Below, piece after piece: positions 20,991 to 31,500 of a stretch of 64,000 bases of DNA. The notes beneath the pieces were generated by a model. The model had not been told where the DNA came from. It searched no databases and saw only the letters and a list, made by a program, of their open reading frames with translations. How positions within the stretch are numbered: position 1 is the stretch's first letter; each line of letters begins with the position of its first letter. The DNA is from Pseudomonas fluorescens. Its GTDB lineage: Bacteria; Pseudomonadota; Gammaproteobacteria; Pseudomonadales; Pseudomonadaceae. The DNA is taken from contig NZ_CP038438.1 in assembly GCF_004683905.1 (NCBI RefSeq), positions 2,604,001 through 2,668,000 on the forward strand, written 5' to 3'. A program made the translations under genes and the position numbers.

Positions 20991-21485
20991 ATGCGCGACA
21001 CCCCCAATGGCGAACAACGAACGGTCGTGACCTTGGTCAACGGCGAGATTCATCACGAAACCCAGATCAGTTTCAGCTCGGTGTCGGTCGTCAATGGCGA
21101 AGTGCGGGTGCATACCGCTGAAGGCAATCAGATAAATGTCCAGGTACCGGGGGCGGATTTCTCATTGCGCTTTGATCTGGATGGAGTGCAGCAGATTCCA
21201 GTGGCGCAGCAGGCACCGGTTGAAACGGTGCCCGTCGACAACAACCTGAAGCTGTTCACCTGGAAAACCGTACTGATCACCCTTGGGCTGTGGACAGTGG
21301 TCAACCTGATTACTGGTTGGCTGGGATTCTTCGCGGCGGCCGGTTATCTCGGTTATCGCTGGAGTCAGGTGTTGAAGCGCAAGCAGCAGTTGGCGGCGGC
21401 GCCCGTGGAGAAAACTGCGGCGGCATCGCGCTCGGGGATGTCGAGAGAAAGCGTGCGCAATGCCCTGGCCCGCAAGCGCGGCTGA
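20991..21485 (+). CDS. Hypothetical membrane-associated protein (164 aa)
   Basis: I do not recognise this protein. Residues 1-75 form a soluble beta-rich domain (VTLVNGEIHHETQISFSSV, then VVNGEVRVHTAEG). One or two membrane helices follow, around residues 90-120 (TVLITLGLWTVVNLITGWLGFF), and then a basic, alanine-rich tail ending RNALARKRG. The start at 20991 follows AAGGAA at a good spacing; the longer reading from 20940 is rejected. A strong terminator follows the stop. Confidence 0.65.
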   Translation: MRDTPNGEQRTVVTLVNGEIHHETQISFSSVSVVNGEVRVHTAEGNQINVQVPGADFSLRFDLDGVQQIPVAQQAPVETVPVDNNLKLFTWKTVLITLGLWTVVNLITGWLGFFAAAGYLGYRWSQVLKRKQQLAAAPVEKTAAASRSGMSRESVRNALARKRG

Positions 21486-21495
21486 CATGCGCGAT

Positions 21496-21538
21496 AAAAA
21501 AGGGGCGACCTGATCATCAATCAGGCCGCCCCTTTTTA
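21496..21538. terminator. Bidirectional rho-independent terminator
   Basis: A GC-rich stem (AAAAAGGGGCG-ACCTGAT / ATCAGG-CCGCCCCTTTTT) carries an A tract on the left and a T tract on the right. It sits between convergent genes ending at 21485 and 21555, so it can end transcripts from both sides. Confidence 0.9.
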
Positions 21539-21554
21539 TTACCGCCAAGTCAGA

Positions 21555-22034
21555 TCAATGCATCTTGCTGTGATCGTGACCTTCCATGTGCGTCAGCGCA
21601 CGCACTTCGGCTTTGACTTCGACGGTTTCTTTCTCGCCCTTGGCGTTTTCCACGGTCAGGGTCAGCGGTACGCTTTCGCCTTCCTTGAGCTGGCCGGTCA
21701 GGCCCATCAGCATCACGTGGTAGCCGTTCGGGTCGAAGGTGACGGCTTTGCCGGCTGGCAGGTCGACCGATTTGACCGGGCCCATGCTCATCACGTCGTT
21801 CTTCATCGACATTTCGTGGATCTGCACATCCTTGGCCACTGGCGAGGCCACGCTCAGCAGTTTGCTGTCGCTGTCAGCGGTGACGGTCATGAACGCGCCG
21901 CTGGCCGATTGGGTCGGCACGGTCGCACGCACCCAGGCATCATCGACCTTGGTCTGAGCCGAGGCTTGAAACGCCAGGCCCAGCAGGGACAGGGCGAAAA
22001 CGGCGCGTTTGATGTTGTTCAAAACGGGGTGCAT
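21555..22034 (-). CDS. PCu(A)C periplasmic copper chaperone (159 aa)
   Basis: This is a secreted copper-binding protein that delivers Cu(I) to the CuA centre of cytochrome oxidase or stores copper in the periplasm. The family signature H-x10-M-x21-H-x-M is exact: H73, M84, H106, M108. A signal peptide ends near AFQASAQ (residue 27), and a His/Met tail (HMEGHDHSKMH) offers extra metal ligands. The start overlaps the SCO stop by one base, so the two are co-translated and act together in copper delivery. Confidence 0.92.
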   Translation of the reverse strand: MHPVLNNIKRAVFALSLLGLAFQASAQTKVDDAWVRATVPTQSASGAFMTVTADSDSKLLSVASPVAKDVQIHEMSMKNDVMSMGPVKSVDLPAGKAVTFDPNGYHVMLMGLTGQLKEGESVPLTLTVENAKGEKETVEVKAEVRALTHMEGHDHSKMH

Positions 22035-22639
22035 CAGCAGACCTCCATAACGGTGAGCAAATCTTCCGTGCACTCTTGTGCCGAAAGCGATACAGACAGA
22101 CCCATGCGCAACTGGCCGCGCGAGTCGTAGACGTAACTGGTGGACGTGTGGGAGATGGTGTAGGTGTCGCCGGCCGGCACCTTCTCGAAGAACACGTCGA
22201 ATTCCTTGGCGGTGGCCTGGGTTTCTTCCAGCGTGCCGTACAGTGCGACGAAGCTCGGGTCGAAGGCTTTGACGTAGGCGTCGAGGATCTGCGGCGTGTC
22301 GCGTTCCGGGTCGAGGGTGATGAAGATCACCTGCAGACGGTCGCCGTCCTTGCCCATCAGCTTCTTGATTTGCGCGGCGCGGGCGAGGGTGGTCGGGCAC
22401 ACCGCCGGGCATTGGGTGAAGCCGAAGAAGATCATCGGCATCATCCCGCGAAAGCTCGACAGCGTCATGGTTTCGCCGTCGGTGTTCTTCAGCTTGAAGG
22501 TGCGTCCGAGGATCTTGTCACTCAGGTCCTTGCCGTACTTGTACGACAGTTGGCCACGGGTGTCGCAGCCGGCGAGCAGGCCCAGGCCCAGCACGCCCAT
22601 TCCCGCAAGCACCTTGCGGCGAGTCAACAAAGCCGTCAT
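22034..22639 (-). CDS. SCO1/SenC-family copper protein, lipoprotein (201 aa)
   Basis: This is a membrane-anchored thioredoxin-fold protein that helps assemble the CuA site of cytochrome c oxidase. Its copper ligands are present: C77 and C81 in CPAVC and H164 in TISHTS. The lipobox LLAGC places the lipidated cysteine at C25, after an N-terminal segment with a twin-arginine-like RR. It is followed directly by the PCu(A)C chaperone gene in a one-base overlap. The neighbouring lipopeptide export gene is unrelated. Confidence 0.92.
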   Translation of the reverse strand: MTALLTRRKVLAGMGVLGLGLLAGCDTRGQLSYKYGKDLSDKILGRTFKLKNTDGETMTLSSFRGMMPMIFFGFTQCPAVCPTTLARAAQIKKLMGKDGDRLQVIFITLDPERDTPQILDAYVKAFDPSFVALYGTLEETQATAKEFDVFFEKVPAGDTYTISHTSTSYVYDSRGQLRMGLSVSLSAQECTEDLLTVMEVC

Positions 22640-22795
22640 CTAATACCGCCTTTTGCAGCCCGTCAGTCGGCAGGACTGGCGGGGGGTTAACCGTAAAAGC
22701 GGCGCATGATACCAAACTGACGGCAGACGCCGGCCACGGATCGCCGCGCGGCGTCGGATCGGGCGACAAAAGGTGTAAGAAAAAGTGACGAGGGG

Positions 22796-24202
22796 CTACT
22801 GAATCAGGGCCTCATTGGCCTGCCAGCCGCCGCCCAGCGCGGTGTACAGGTTGACCTCGGCAACCAGCTGCGCAAGACGATCAGTGATCAGCCCCTGCTG
22901 TGAACTGAACAGCGAACGCTGTGCATCGAGAAACGTCAGGCTGCTGTCGACACCGTTTTGATAGCGGTGTTGCGCCAGGTTGTAGTAGTCCTGAGTGGCC
23001 TGTACCAGATCGCGTTGCGCCTGCAATTGCTGCTGATAAGTGCTGCGCGCCGCCAGGCCATCAGCGACTTCCTGAAACGCGGTTTGAATCGATTTTTCGT
23101 ATTCGGCGACCGCCACATCCTTCTGCAACTTCGAATAATCCAGACTCGCGCGCAGGCTGCCGGCGTTGAAAATCGGCAGGTTGATTTGCGGCTGGAACGT
23201 CCACGCCCCGGAGCCGGCGCTGAACAGGCCGGACAGATCGCGGCTGGAAGTGCCGGCGCTGGCGGTCAGGCTGACACTGGGGAAAAACGCCGCGCGCGCT
23301 GCACCGATATTGGCGTTGGCCGCTTTCAGTTTGTACTCGGCCTGGAGAATGTCCGGGCGCCGTTGCAGCAGGTCCGACGGCAACCCGGCCGGCAATTGCT
23401 GAACCAGATCGCTGGCCAGTGGTTGCGCCGGCAGTTGCTCGGGGACTGGCGCGCCAACCAGCAGTGTCAGGCTGTTGAGATCCTGCGCCACCTGACGTTT
23501 GTATCGCGCCAGATTGGCTCGCGAACTGTCGACGCTGGTTTGCGCCTGCGCCTGTTCCAGCGCCGAAGACTTGCCGGCCTCACGGTTGCGCGTGGTCAGG
23601 CGCAGGCTTTGCTCATCCGCGGCCAGGGTCTGGCGCGTCAGTTCGAGCAACTCCTGATCGGCGCGCCAGGTCAGGTAGGCGTTGGCGACGTTGGCCACTA
23701 GACTCAGCTCGGCACTGCGCCGCGCCTGTTCGGTCGCCAGCCAGGTTTGCAGCGCCTGCTCGCTGAGGCTGCGCACTCGGCCGAAAAAATCCAGTTCATA
23801 GGCACTGACGCCCAGATTCACCGCATAGGTCGAATTGATCATGGCTTTGCTGCGGGTCACGCTGGGCGGCATGCGCTGGCGCGACTCGCTGGCATTGGCC
23901 GACACCGCCGGCAGCAAATCGGCGCGCTGGATGCGGTACTGCGCCTGAAACGCCTCGACGTTCAGCGCAGCGACCCGCAGATCGCGATTGTTCACCAGCG
24001 CGCTTTCAATCAACTGTTGCAGCGCCGGGTCGTTGAACAGCGTGCGCCAGTCTTCAGTGCGCGCTGCGGCGGGTTTCGGTGCCGGGTAAACCGCGCCTTG
24101 CGGATACTGCGCCGCGCTCGGTGAGGCAGGGCGCTGGTACTCGGGAATCAACGAACAACCGGCCAGCAGGGCGGCGAGGGACAGCAGGGAAATGCGCAGC
24201 AT
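22796..24202 (-). CDS. NodT/OprM-type outer-membrane efflux lipoprotein (468 aa)
   Basis: This is a trimeric outer-membrane channel of the TolC superfamily, NodT subclass. The lipobox LLAGC gives the lipidated C16. Two OEP repeats follow (about residues 60-250 and 270-455), with [36 protein letters not shown] as the hallmark of the second. Channels of this type sit beside LuxR genes in several Pseudomonas lipopeptide loci and are thought to complete a MacA-MacB export path. Here it precedes the LuxR gene on the same strand, and the MacA-type gene is at 63172, so it is the probable exit duct for the lipopeptide. Confidence 0.88.
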   Translation of the reverse strand: MLRISLLSLAALLAGCSLIPEYQRPASPSAAQYPQGAVYPAPKPAAARTEDWRTLFNDPALQQLIESALVNNRDLRVAALNVEAFQAQYRIQRADLLPAVSANASESRQRMPPSVTRSKAMINSTYAVNLGVSAYELDFFGRVRSLSEQALQTWLATEQARRSAELSLVANVANAYLTWRADQELLELTRQTLAADEQSLRLTTRNREAGKSSALEQAQAQTSVDSSRANLARYKRQVAQDLNSLTLLVGAPVPEQLPAQPLASDLVQQLPAGLPSDLLQRRPDILQAEYKLKAANANIGAARAAFFPSVSLTASAGTSSRDLSGLFSAGSGAWTFQPQINLPIFNAGSLRASLDYSKLQKDVAVAEYEKSIQTAFQEVADGLAARSTYQQQLQAQRDLVQATQDYYNLAQHRYQNGVDSSLTFLDAQRSLFSSQQGLITDRLAQLVAEVNLYTALGGGWQANEALIQ

Positions 24203-24286
24203 CGAACGCTCTCATGCAGAAAAAACACGTGCCGGGCACTGCGTCCCCACACCATCATCAAACACCGTTGAACCACGGCCGCGCGG

Positions 24287-25081
24287 TTATGCCCCAGCCA
24301 TCCAGCGCGCCAGACCGTGCCGTCCGCTGACCCCCAGTTTGGCGGTCGCCCGTTTGAGGTAGGTCTCGACCGAACTGCTCTTGACCCGCAGCTTCTCGGC
24401 CAGTTGCGGCACGGTACCGCCGGTCAACAAACCGAGGCAGACTTCTTTCTCTCGGGCCGACAGCACGATGCCGCCCAGCGCCAGACGTTCGTCGAACACC
24501 TGCTGCAACGGCGCCTGCTCCAGATCGGCCAAGGGCTGGCGCGGCTGTTTGGCGACAATCTGCCGACTGAGCTGCGCGTGCCGTTCGATCAGCGGCAACA
24601 GCGTGTCGGACAGGCTTTTGAGAAACGACAGTTCCGGCAGGGAAAACACCCGTTGCGTATGCGGTCGGTAGAACGAGATGACACAGCGGCGATTAGAGGT
24701 GCGGGACACCAGATTGCACTGGTGCACGCTGTGCTGCGGATGTTGCGGCTGGAGCGACGCTTTGAGTTGAATCAGCAGGGAATCATTCATCTCGATCATC
24801 TTCTGCAACAACGGATGATCGTCCGGACTTTTCAACGGGTCCGGTGGCGGGAAGGTCTGCGGCAGTCCGGCGCTGCCCAGCGCCTTGATCTCGACCACGC
24901 TGGCCTGACGTTCGTCCAGCGTCCACTCACTGAGATCGACGCGATTGACCGGCACCAGGGTGTCGACCAACTGGAACAGGTTGCTGGCGAAATGATCGTC
25001 GCCGGTGCTGGCAATCAGTTCCCCCAGTTGCCAGTAGAAATGCGGGTTTTCCATGTTGCGAATGCTGCCGGTCAGATTCAT
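24287..25081 (-). CDS. arfF: LuxR-type regulator of lipopeptide biosynthesis (264 aa)
   Basis: The C-terminal region (about residues 200-262) is a LuxR/FixJ helix-turn-helix: LSAREKEVCLGLLTGGTVPQLAEKLRVKSSSVETYLKRA. The N-terminal domain does not look like an acyl-homoserine-lactone-binding domain, which matches the known LuxR solos that flank lipopeptide genes in Pseudomonas and activate them under Gac control. It is divergent from arfA across 488 bases. The start could also be the in-frame ATG at 25054 (MENPHFYW), because AAGGA lies unusually close to the ATG at 25081. The symbol follows my recollection of the arthrofactin locus. Confidence 0.85.
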   Translation of the reverse strand: MNLTGSIRNMENPHFYWQLGELIASTGDDHFASNLFQLVDTLVPVNRVDLSEWTLDERQASVVEIKALGSAGLPQTFPPPDPLKSPDDHPLLQKMIEMNDSLLIQLKASLQPQHPQHSVHQCNLVSRTSNRRCVISFYRPHTQRVFSLPELSFLKSLSDTLLPLIERHAQLSRQIVAKQPRQPLADLEQAPLQQVFDERLALGGIVLSAREKEVCLGLLTGGTVPQLAEKLRVKSSSVETYLKRATAKLGVSGRHGLARWMAGA

Positions 25082-25569
25082 ATCCTTGTCATCCCTGGTT
25101 TCGAGTCATCACCGAGTCGTCCGCTGTTTATGCAAAAGCCGCCCACGCAATCGTCTCTCCTTGAAACTGATCTGGGGCGGGATTTAAGCCTATGGATTTG
25201 TCCTACGTCTGTAGGGGAAAACAGGGACACAAAGTGCCATCATTTCTGAAAGTTGGCGCCGGGCTTCTGACGCCGTTTGCGACAGGTGTTGCGCATCGCG
25301 TGACTGTTTGGTCACGGCAAGACCTTGAAAACCGGGGCAGTGGCGTTTTTTTGAGGTCACAACGCAGGTCGATGGCAGCGCTGGTGTGTGGCATTTTTCC
25401 TACAGGATTTTCAGTGTTTCCTCTCCGAACTTTTAGTGGGTTCCCACCCAATCAGGGGTTACAAGCGCTGACAGGCCAGCCCCCGGGGCGGGGTTGTCCG
25501 GGTTTTACGTGTCATGTCGGCATCAGGGCCGATGCTTGAATAGGCGCAAAATCACATGAGAAGGATCTT
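25082..25569. promoter_or_regulatory. Control region between the LuxR gene and arfA
   Basis: This 488-bp gap carries divergent promoters. It contains a perfect short palindrome CCTAC-GTCT-GTAGG (25202-25215), a further TTTTCCTACAGGATTTT element (around 25395-25411), and a ribosome site GAAGGA before the arfA ATG. I cannot place -10/-35 boxes with confidence. A 115-codon frame at 25192-25539 is not coding-like. Confidence 0.55.
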
Positions 25570-28500
25570 ATGCCGCCTATTTCTGCCCCTGCGGTGGCCA
25601 CGCCGTCCGCATCGCTCCAGACGTATCCGCTGACCGCTGCGCAGCTGGATATCTGGCTGGATCAGCTGAGTCGCGGGGATTCGCCGCTGTACAACATCGG
25701 CGGCTACCTGGACCTCAGCGGGCCGCTGGATCCGGCGCGGATGCAGGCTGCGCTGGAAGCACTGGTAGCCCGGCATGACGCGCTGCGCACGATTCTGCTG
25801 CCGGGCGCTGGCGCCGATGGCTTGCCGTTGCAGCAGTTTGCCCGGTCAGTAGCGGTGCCGATGCCGATCGACGATGTGTCGGCGCACAGCGACCCGGAAT
25901 CGGCGGCGCGGGCATTGGTGCAGGCGCGCATCGATCAGCCCTTTGTACTGGACGGCGGCTGCCTGTTGCGCTTTCTGTTGATCCGCCTCGATGACCAGCG
26001 ACACTGGCTGTCCGTGCAGGCGCATCACTTGATCATCGATGGCTGGGGCTTCGGCGAAATGTTCAAGTCGCTGGACGAGATCTACAACGCGCTGGCGCAC
26101 GGCCAACCGACACCGGTCGCGGCGCCGTCGTACATCGACTTCATCGAGGACAATGCGCGCTATCAAGCGTCGCCGCGTTATGCGCAGGATCGCGCCTACT
26201 GGCTGGACAAGTACCGACAATTGCCCGAGCCGCTGTTGCTGCCACGGCATCAGCAGAGTCTGGCCGGCCAGACCGCGCAGACGCAGGTCTACGCGCAGCC
26301 CTTGCCGGCGTTGCTGCACGAGCGCATGCAGCAGGTGGCCCGAGCGTTCGGCGCGTCGGCGTTCCATGTGTTGCTGGCGGCGCTGCATGTCTACTTCAGC
26401 CGCACCGCACAACGTGACGAATGGGTGGTTGGATTGCCGATTCTCAACCGCTCCGGCGCGCGCTTCAAATCCACGCTTGGGCTGTTCGCCCAGGTCAGTG
26501 CGGTGCGCATGGGCTTCGGTCGCCACTGCACGTTCGCTGAACTGGTCAAAGCGATCCGTGAGGAACTGCGCAAGGATTTCCGCCATCAGCGTTTTCCCGT
26601 GAGTGAGATGAACCGCGCCCTCGGCCTGCTGCGGGAGGAGCGCTCGCAGCTGTTCGAAGTCACTGTTTCCTACGAGCAGGGCACTCACGATTATCGCTAC
26701 GGCGAGGCGTCGGGACGGATTATCAAGGCCTCGAACGTCGAAGAGGCCACACCGCTGGCGGTGCACTTGCTGAGCAATCTGGCCAATGACGACGCGCGGC
26801 TGTACCTGATCTACAGCGAGGCGTATTTCAACGCCGATGAAGTCCAGGCACTGGCTGAACGCTGGTTGCTGATTCTGGAGCAGGGGCTGGAAGCGGTGAA
26901 TCTGGCGGTGGCGGATTTCGACCTGAGCACGCCGGAAGAAACCGCGCTGCTGCAGCAGTGGAATGCCACGCGGGTGGACTACCCGGCGCCGACGACCCTT
27001 CAGCAACGTATCGAAGCGCAGGCGACGCTGCGGCCGCAGGCGCTGGCGGCGGTTGATCAGGGGCAAAGCCTGACCTATGCCGAACTCAATCAACGCGCCA
27101 ACGCGCTGGCTCATCATCTGCTCGATCTCGGGGTGCGCCCGGATGACCGGGTGGCGATCGTTGCCCGGCGCGGGCTCGACACGCTGGTCGGACTGTTGGC
27201 GATCCTCAAGGCTGGCGCCGCGTATGTACCGCTGGATCCGGCGCATCCAGCCGAGCGCCTGAGCTACCTGCTGGAGGACAGCGCGCCCATCGCGGTGCTG
27301 ACCCAGCGCGCGCTGCGCGGGCATTTGCCGGCGTTGTCGGTGCCGGTGATCGAACTGGATCAGCCGAGCTGGCCCGCCGCCCATGTCGACGCGCCGAAGG
27401 TGCCGGGGCTGACCCCGGCCAACCTCGCTTATGTGATTTACACCTCCGGCTCGACCGGCCTGCCCAAGGGGGTGATGGTCGAGCACCGCACCTTGTGCAA
27501 TCTGGTCGATTGGCACACTGACGTTTTCGACCTGCGCGCCGGCAGCCATACCTCAAGCCTGGCCGGTTTCGGTTTCGATGCGATGGCCTGGGAAGTCTGG
27601 CCGGCGCTGTGCGTGGGCGCGACCCTGCACCTGGCGCCGGTCAGCGAGGGCAGCGAAGACATCGATGCGCTGCTCGACTGGTGGCGTGCGCAGCCGCTGG
27701 ACGTGAGCTTCTTGCCGACGCCGATCGCCGAATACGCGTTCAGCCGCCAGCTCGATCACCCGACGTTGCGCACGCTGCTGATCGGTGGCGATCGCCTGCG
27801 CCAGTTCCCGCGTCAGCCATCGTTCGAAGTGATCAACAACTACGGCCCGACCGAAGCCACCGTGGTGGCGACCTCGGGGCGCATCGACGCCGGGCAGGCG
27901 CTGCACATCGGCAAACCGGTGAGCAACGCCACGGTGTATCTGCTCGACGAGCAGCAGCAACCGGTGCCGCTCGGCGTGACGGGCGAGTTGTACGTCGGCG
28001 GGGCCGGGGTGGCGCGCGGTTACCTGAACCGCGCAGAGCTGAGCGCCGAACGCTTCCTGCGTGATCCGTTCAGTGCTGAACCGGGCGCGCGCCTGTACCG
28101 CACCGGCGACCTCGCGCGCTGGCGCGCCGACGGCAATCTGGAGTATCTGGGGCGCAACGATGATCAGGTGAAAATCCGTGGCATCCGGATCGAGCCGGGG
28201 GAGATCGAGAGCGCACTCGCCAGCCATTCGGCGGTGCGCGAAGCGGTGGTGCTGGTGCGCGACGGGCAATTGCTGGCGTGGTTCACCGAGCAGGCGCCGC
28301 TGGACATCAATGAGCTGCACGCGCAGCTGAAAACCCGCCTGAGCAGCGCCATGCTGCCGAGCGCCTACGTGCGTCTTACGGCGCTGCCGCTGACCGCCAA
28401 CGGCAAGGTCGATCGCAAGGCCCTGCCGGCGCCCGGGCCGGACGATCTGATCCGCCGCGAATACGAGGCGCCGCAGGGTGAGGTCGAAATCGCCCTGGCG

Positions 28501-31500
28501 CAGATCTGGGCCGAAGTCCTGCAAGTCGAGCGGGTCGGGCGTCACGATCACTTCTTCGAACTCGGCGGACATTCGTTACTGGCAGTGATTCTGATCGAGC
28601 GCATGCGTCAGCTCGATCTGAGCAGCGACGTGCGCGTGCTGTTCAGTCAACCGACCCTGGCAGCGCTGGCGGCTTCGGTCGGCAGCGGTCGAGAGATCGA
28701 AGTGCCGGCCAACCGCATCGCCGCCGATTGCACCCATATCACCCCGGATATGCTGACCCTGCTGCAACTGAATCAGCCGACGCTCGACCGGATCGTTGCG
28801 ACGGTACCGGGCGGCGCCGCCAATGTGCAGGACATCTATCCGTTGGCACCGCTGCAGGAAGGCATTCTCTATCACCACATCACCGCCGCGCAGGGCGATC
28901 CGTACCTGCTGCAATCGCAACTGGCGTTCGACAGTCTTGAGCGCGTCGAGGCTTTCGCTGCGGCACTGCGCGAGGTCATGGCGCGCCACGACATTCTGCG
29001 CACTTCGGTGCTCTGGGAAGGCCTGAGCACCCCGGTGCAGGTGGTGTGGCGCGAAGCGATTCTGCCGTTGCAGGAGGTCGAACTGGACCCGGCCGACGGC
29101 CCGGTCATCGAGCAGTTGCACGAGCGTTTCAACGCCCGGCGTTATCGCCTCGACGTCAGCCAGGCGCCGCTGATGCGCCTGGTGTATGCCCGTGATCCGG
29201 CGCTGGATCGGGTGGTGGGGATTCTGCTGTTCCATCACCTGGCCATGGATCACATCGCCCTCGAAGTGATGCGCAGCGAAATGCAGGCCAGTCTGTCGGG
29301 GCAGGTCGTGGCGCTGGCGCCGCCGGTGCCGTATCGCAATTACGTGGCGCAGACGCGGCTGGGCGTCAGCGAGCAGGAACACGAGGCGTTTTTCCGTGAG
29401 CAACTGGCGGACATCGACGAGCCGACCCTGCCATTCGGCCTGCAGGAAGTGCAGGGCGACGGACGCGACATCGACGAAGCGCAGCAGGCGTTGCCGGCTG
29501 ACGTCTATCAGCGTCTGCGCACCCAAGCACGACAGGCCGGGGTCAGTGTGGCGAGCCTGATTCATCTGGCCTGGGCGCGGGTGCTGGCAGCGACGTCCGG
29601 TCAGCAACGTGTGGTGTTCGGCACCGTGCTGATGGGGCGCATGCAGGGGGGCGAGGGTGCTGACCGGGCCTTGGGCGTGTTCATCAACAGCTTGCCGTTG
29701 CGCATCGATGTCGATGCCGGAGTGCTCGACGCCGTGCGCGCCACCCATGCGCGGCTGACCGCGTTGCTCGGGCATGAGCACGCTTCGCTGGCACTGGCCC
29801 AGCGCTGCAGCGGCGTCGCCTCGCCGTCACCGTTGTTCAGCGCGCTGCTCAATTATCGGCACAGTGACGAGTCCGAACTGCTGGAGCCGTCCAGCCATGC
29901 CTGGAAAGGCATCGAAACCCTGGCCAACGAGGAGCGCACCAATTACCCGCTGACCATGAGCGTGGATGATTTTGGCAACGGCTTGCGCCTCACCGGCAGG
30001 GCCGTGGCGCAGATCGGCGCGCAGCGGATTTGCGGCTACATGCAAACCGCGTTGAGCGGCCTGGTACAGGCCTTGGAGCAGACTCCGCAACAACTGTTGA
30101 ACCGCTTGCCGATCCTGCAAGCCGAGGAGTTGCGACGTTTGCTGATCACGTTCAACGCCACCGAGGTCGATTGTCCGCTGGACCAGCCACTGCACGCGTT
30201 GTTCGAAGCACAGGTGCGGCGTAAGCCGGACGCCATCGCGCTGCAATCCGCGCAGGGAACCCTGACTTACCTTGAGCTCAATCAGCGCGCCAATCGCCTG
30301 GCCCATCACCTGCGTGAACTCGGCGTGCAACCGGACTCGCGCGTAGCAATCTGCGTCGAGCGCGGACTGGATCTGATCGTTGGTTTGCTCGGCATCCTCA
30401 AGGCCGGTGGTGCTTATGTGCCGCTGGACCCGGACTATCCGCTGGAGCGCCTGAATTACATGTTGCAGGACAGCGCGCCGGTCGCACTGCTGGTGCATGG
30501 CGCCACGCGGCAATTGCTCGGCGAACCGGGTGTGACGCTGATCAATCTGGATCACGGCAGTTGGGAGCAGCAGTCGTCAGGAAATCCGCAGGTGCCTGGC
30601 CTGAATGCTTCGAATCTCGCGTACATGATCTACACCTCGGGCTCCACCGGGTTGCCGAAAGGCGTGATGATCGAGCATCGCAGCGCCTGCAACATGGTGC
30701 ATTGGGGTTCGCAGCTCAGTCCGCCGACCGAGCACGGTGCGCTGCTGCAAAAAGCGCCGTTCAGCTTCGACAGTTCGGTGTGGGAGATCTTCTGGCCGCT
30801 GTGTTCCGGGATGCGTCTGGTACTGGCGCGACCGGACGGCAACCGCGATTCGGCGTATGTGGTGCAGACCATTCGCGAGCATCAGGTCACCGTAGTCAAA
30901 TTCGTTCCTGCGTTACTGCAGCAGTTCATTGAGCAGGACGGTGTCGAACAGTGCACCAGCCTGACCGATGTGCTCAACGGTGGTGGCGAACTCAGCGCAG
31001 CGCTGGCGCGCCAAGTGCGCGATCGCCTGCCGTGGGTGCGGTTGCACAACGTTTACGGGCCGACTGAAACCACGGTGGACAGCACGGGCTGGACGCTGGA
31101 CCCGGAAATGCCGGTGCCGGACAATGTGGTGCCAATCGGTACAGCCTTGAGCAATACACGCCTGTACGTGCTCGACGCGTACGGACAACCGGTGCCGCAA
31201 GGCGTCAGCGGTGAGTTGCACATCGGCGGCGTCGGCGTGGCGCGTGGTTATCACGGTTTGCCGGAGATGCAGGCCGAGCGCTTCATCGACAGCCCGTTTG
31301 TTGCGGGTGATCGCCTGTACCGAACGGGCGACCTGGCGCGCTACAACAACCACGGGGAACTTGAATTCCTCGGCCGCAATGACTTCCAGATCAAGCTGCG
31401 TGGCTTGCGTCTGGAGCCGGGGGAAATCGAGGCGCGGCTGATCGAACATCCGGCGGTTCGCCAAGCGGTGGTGATGGTGCGCGATGAGCGTCTGGTGGCC

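Noticed and set aside
25192..25539. 115-codon frame before arfA
   Set aside because: No ribosome site, no resemblance to a protein, and it fills the arfA promoter region.
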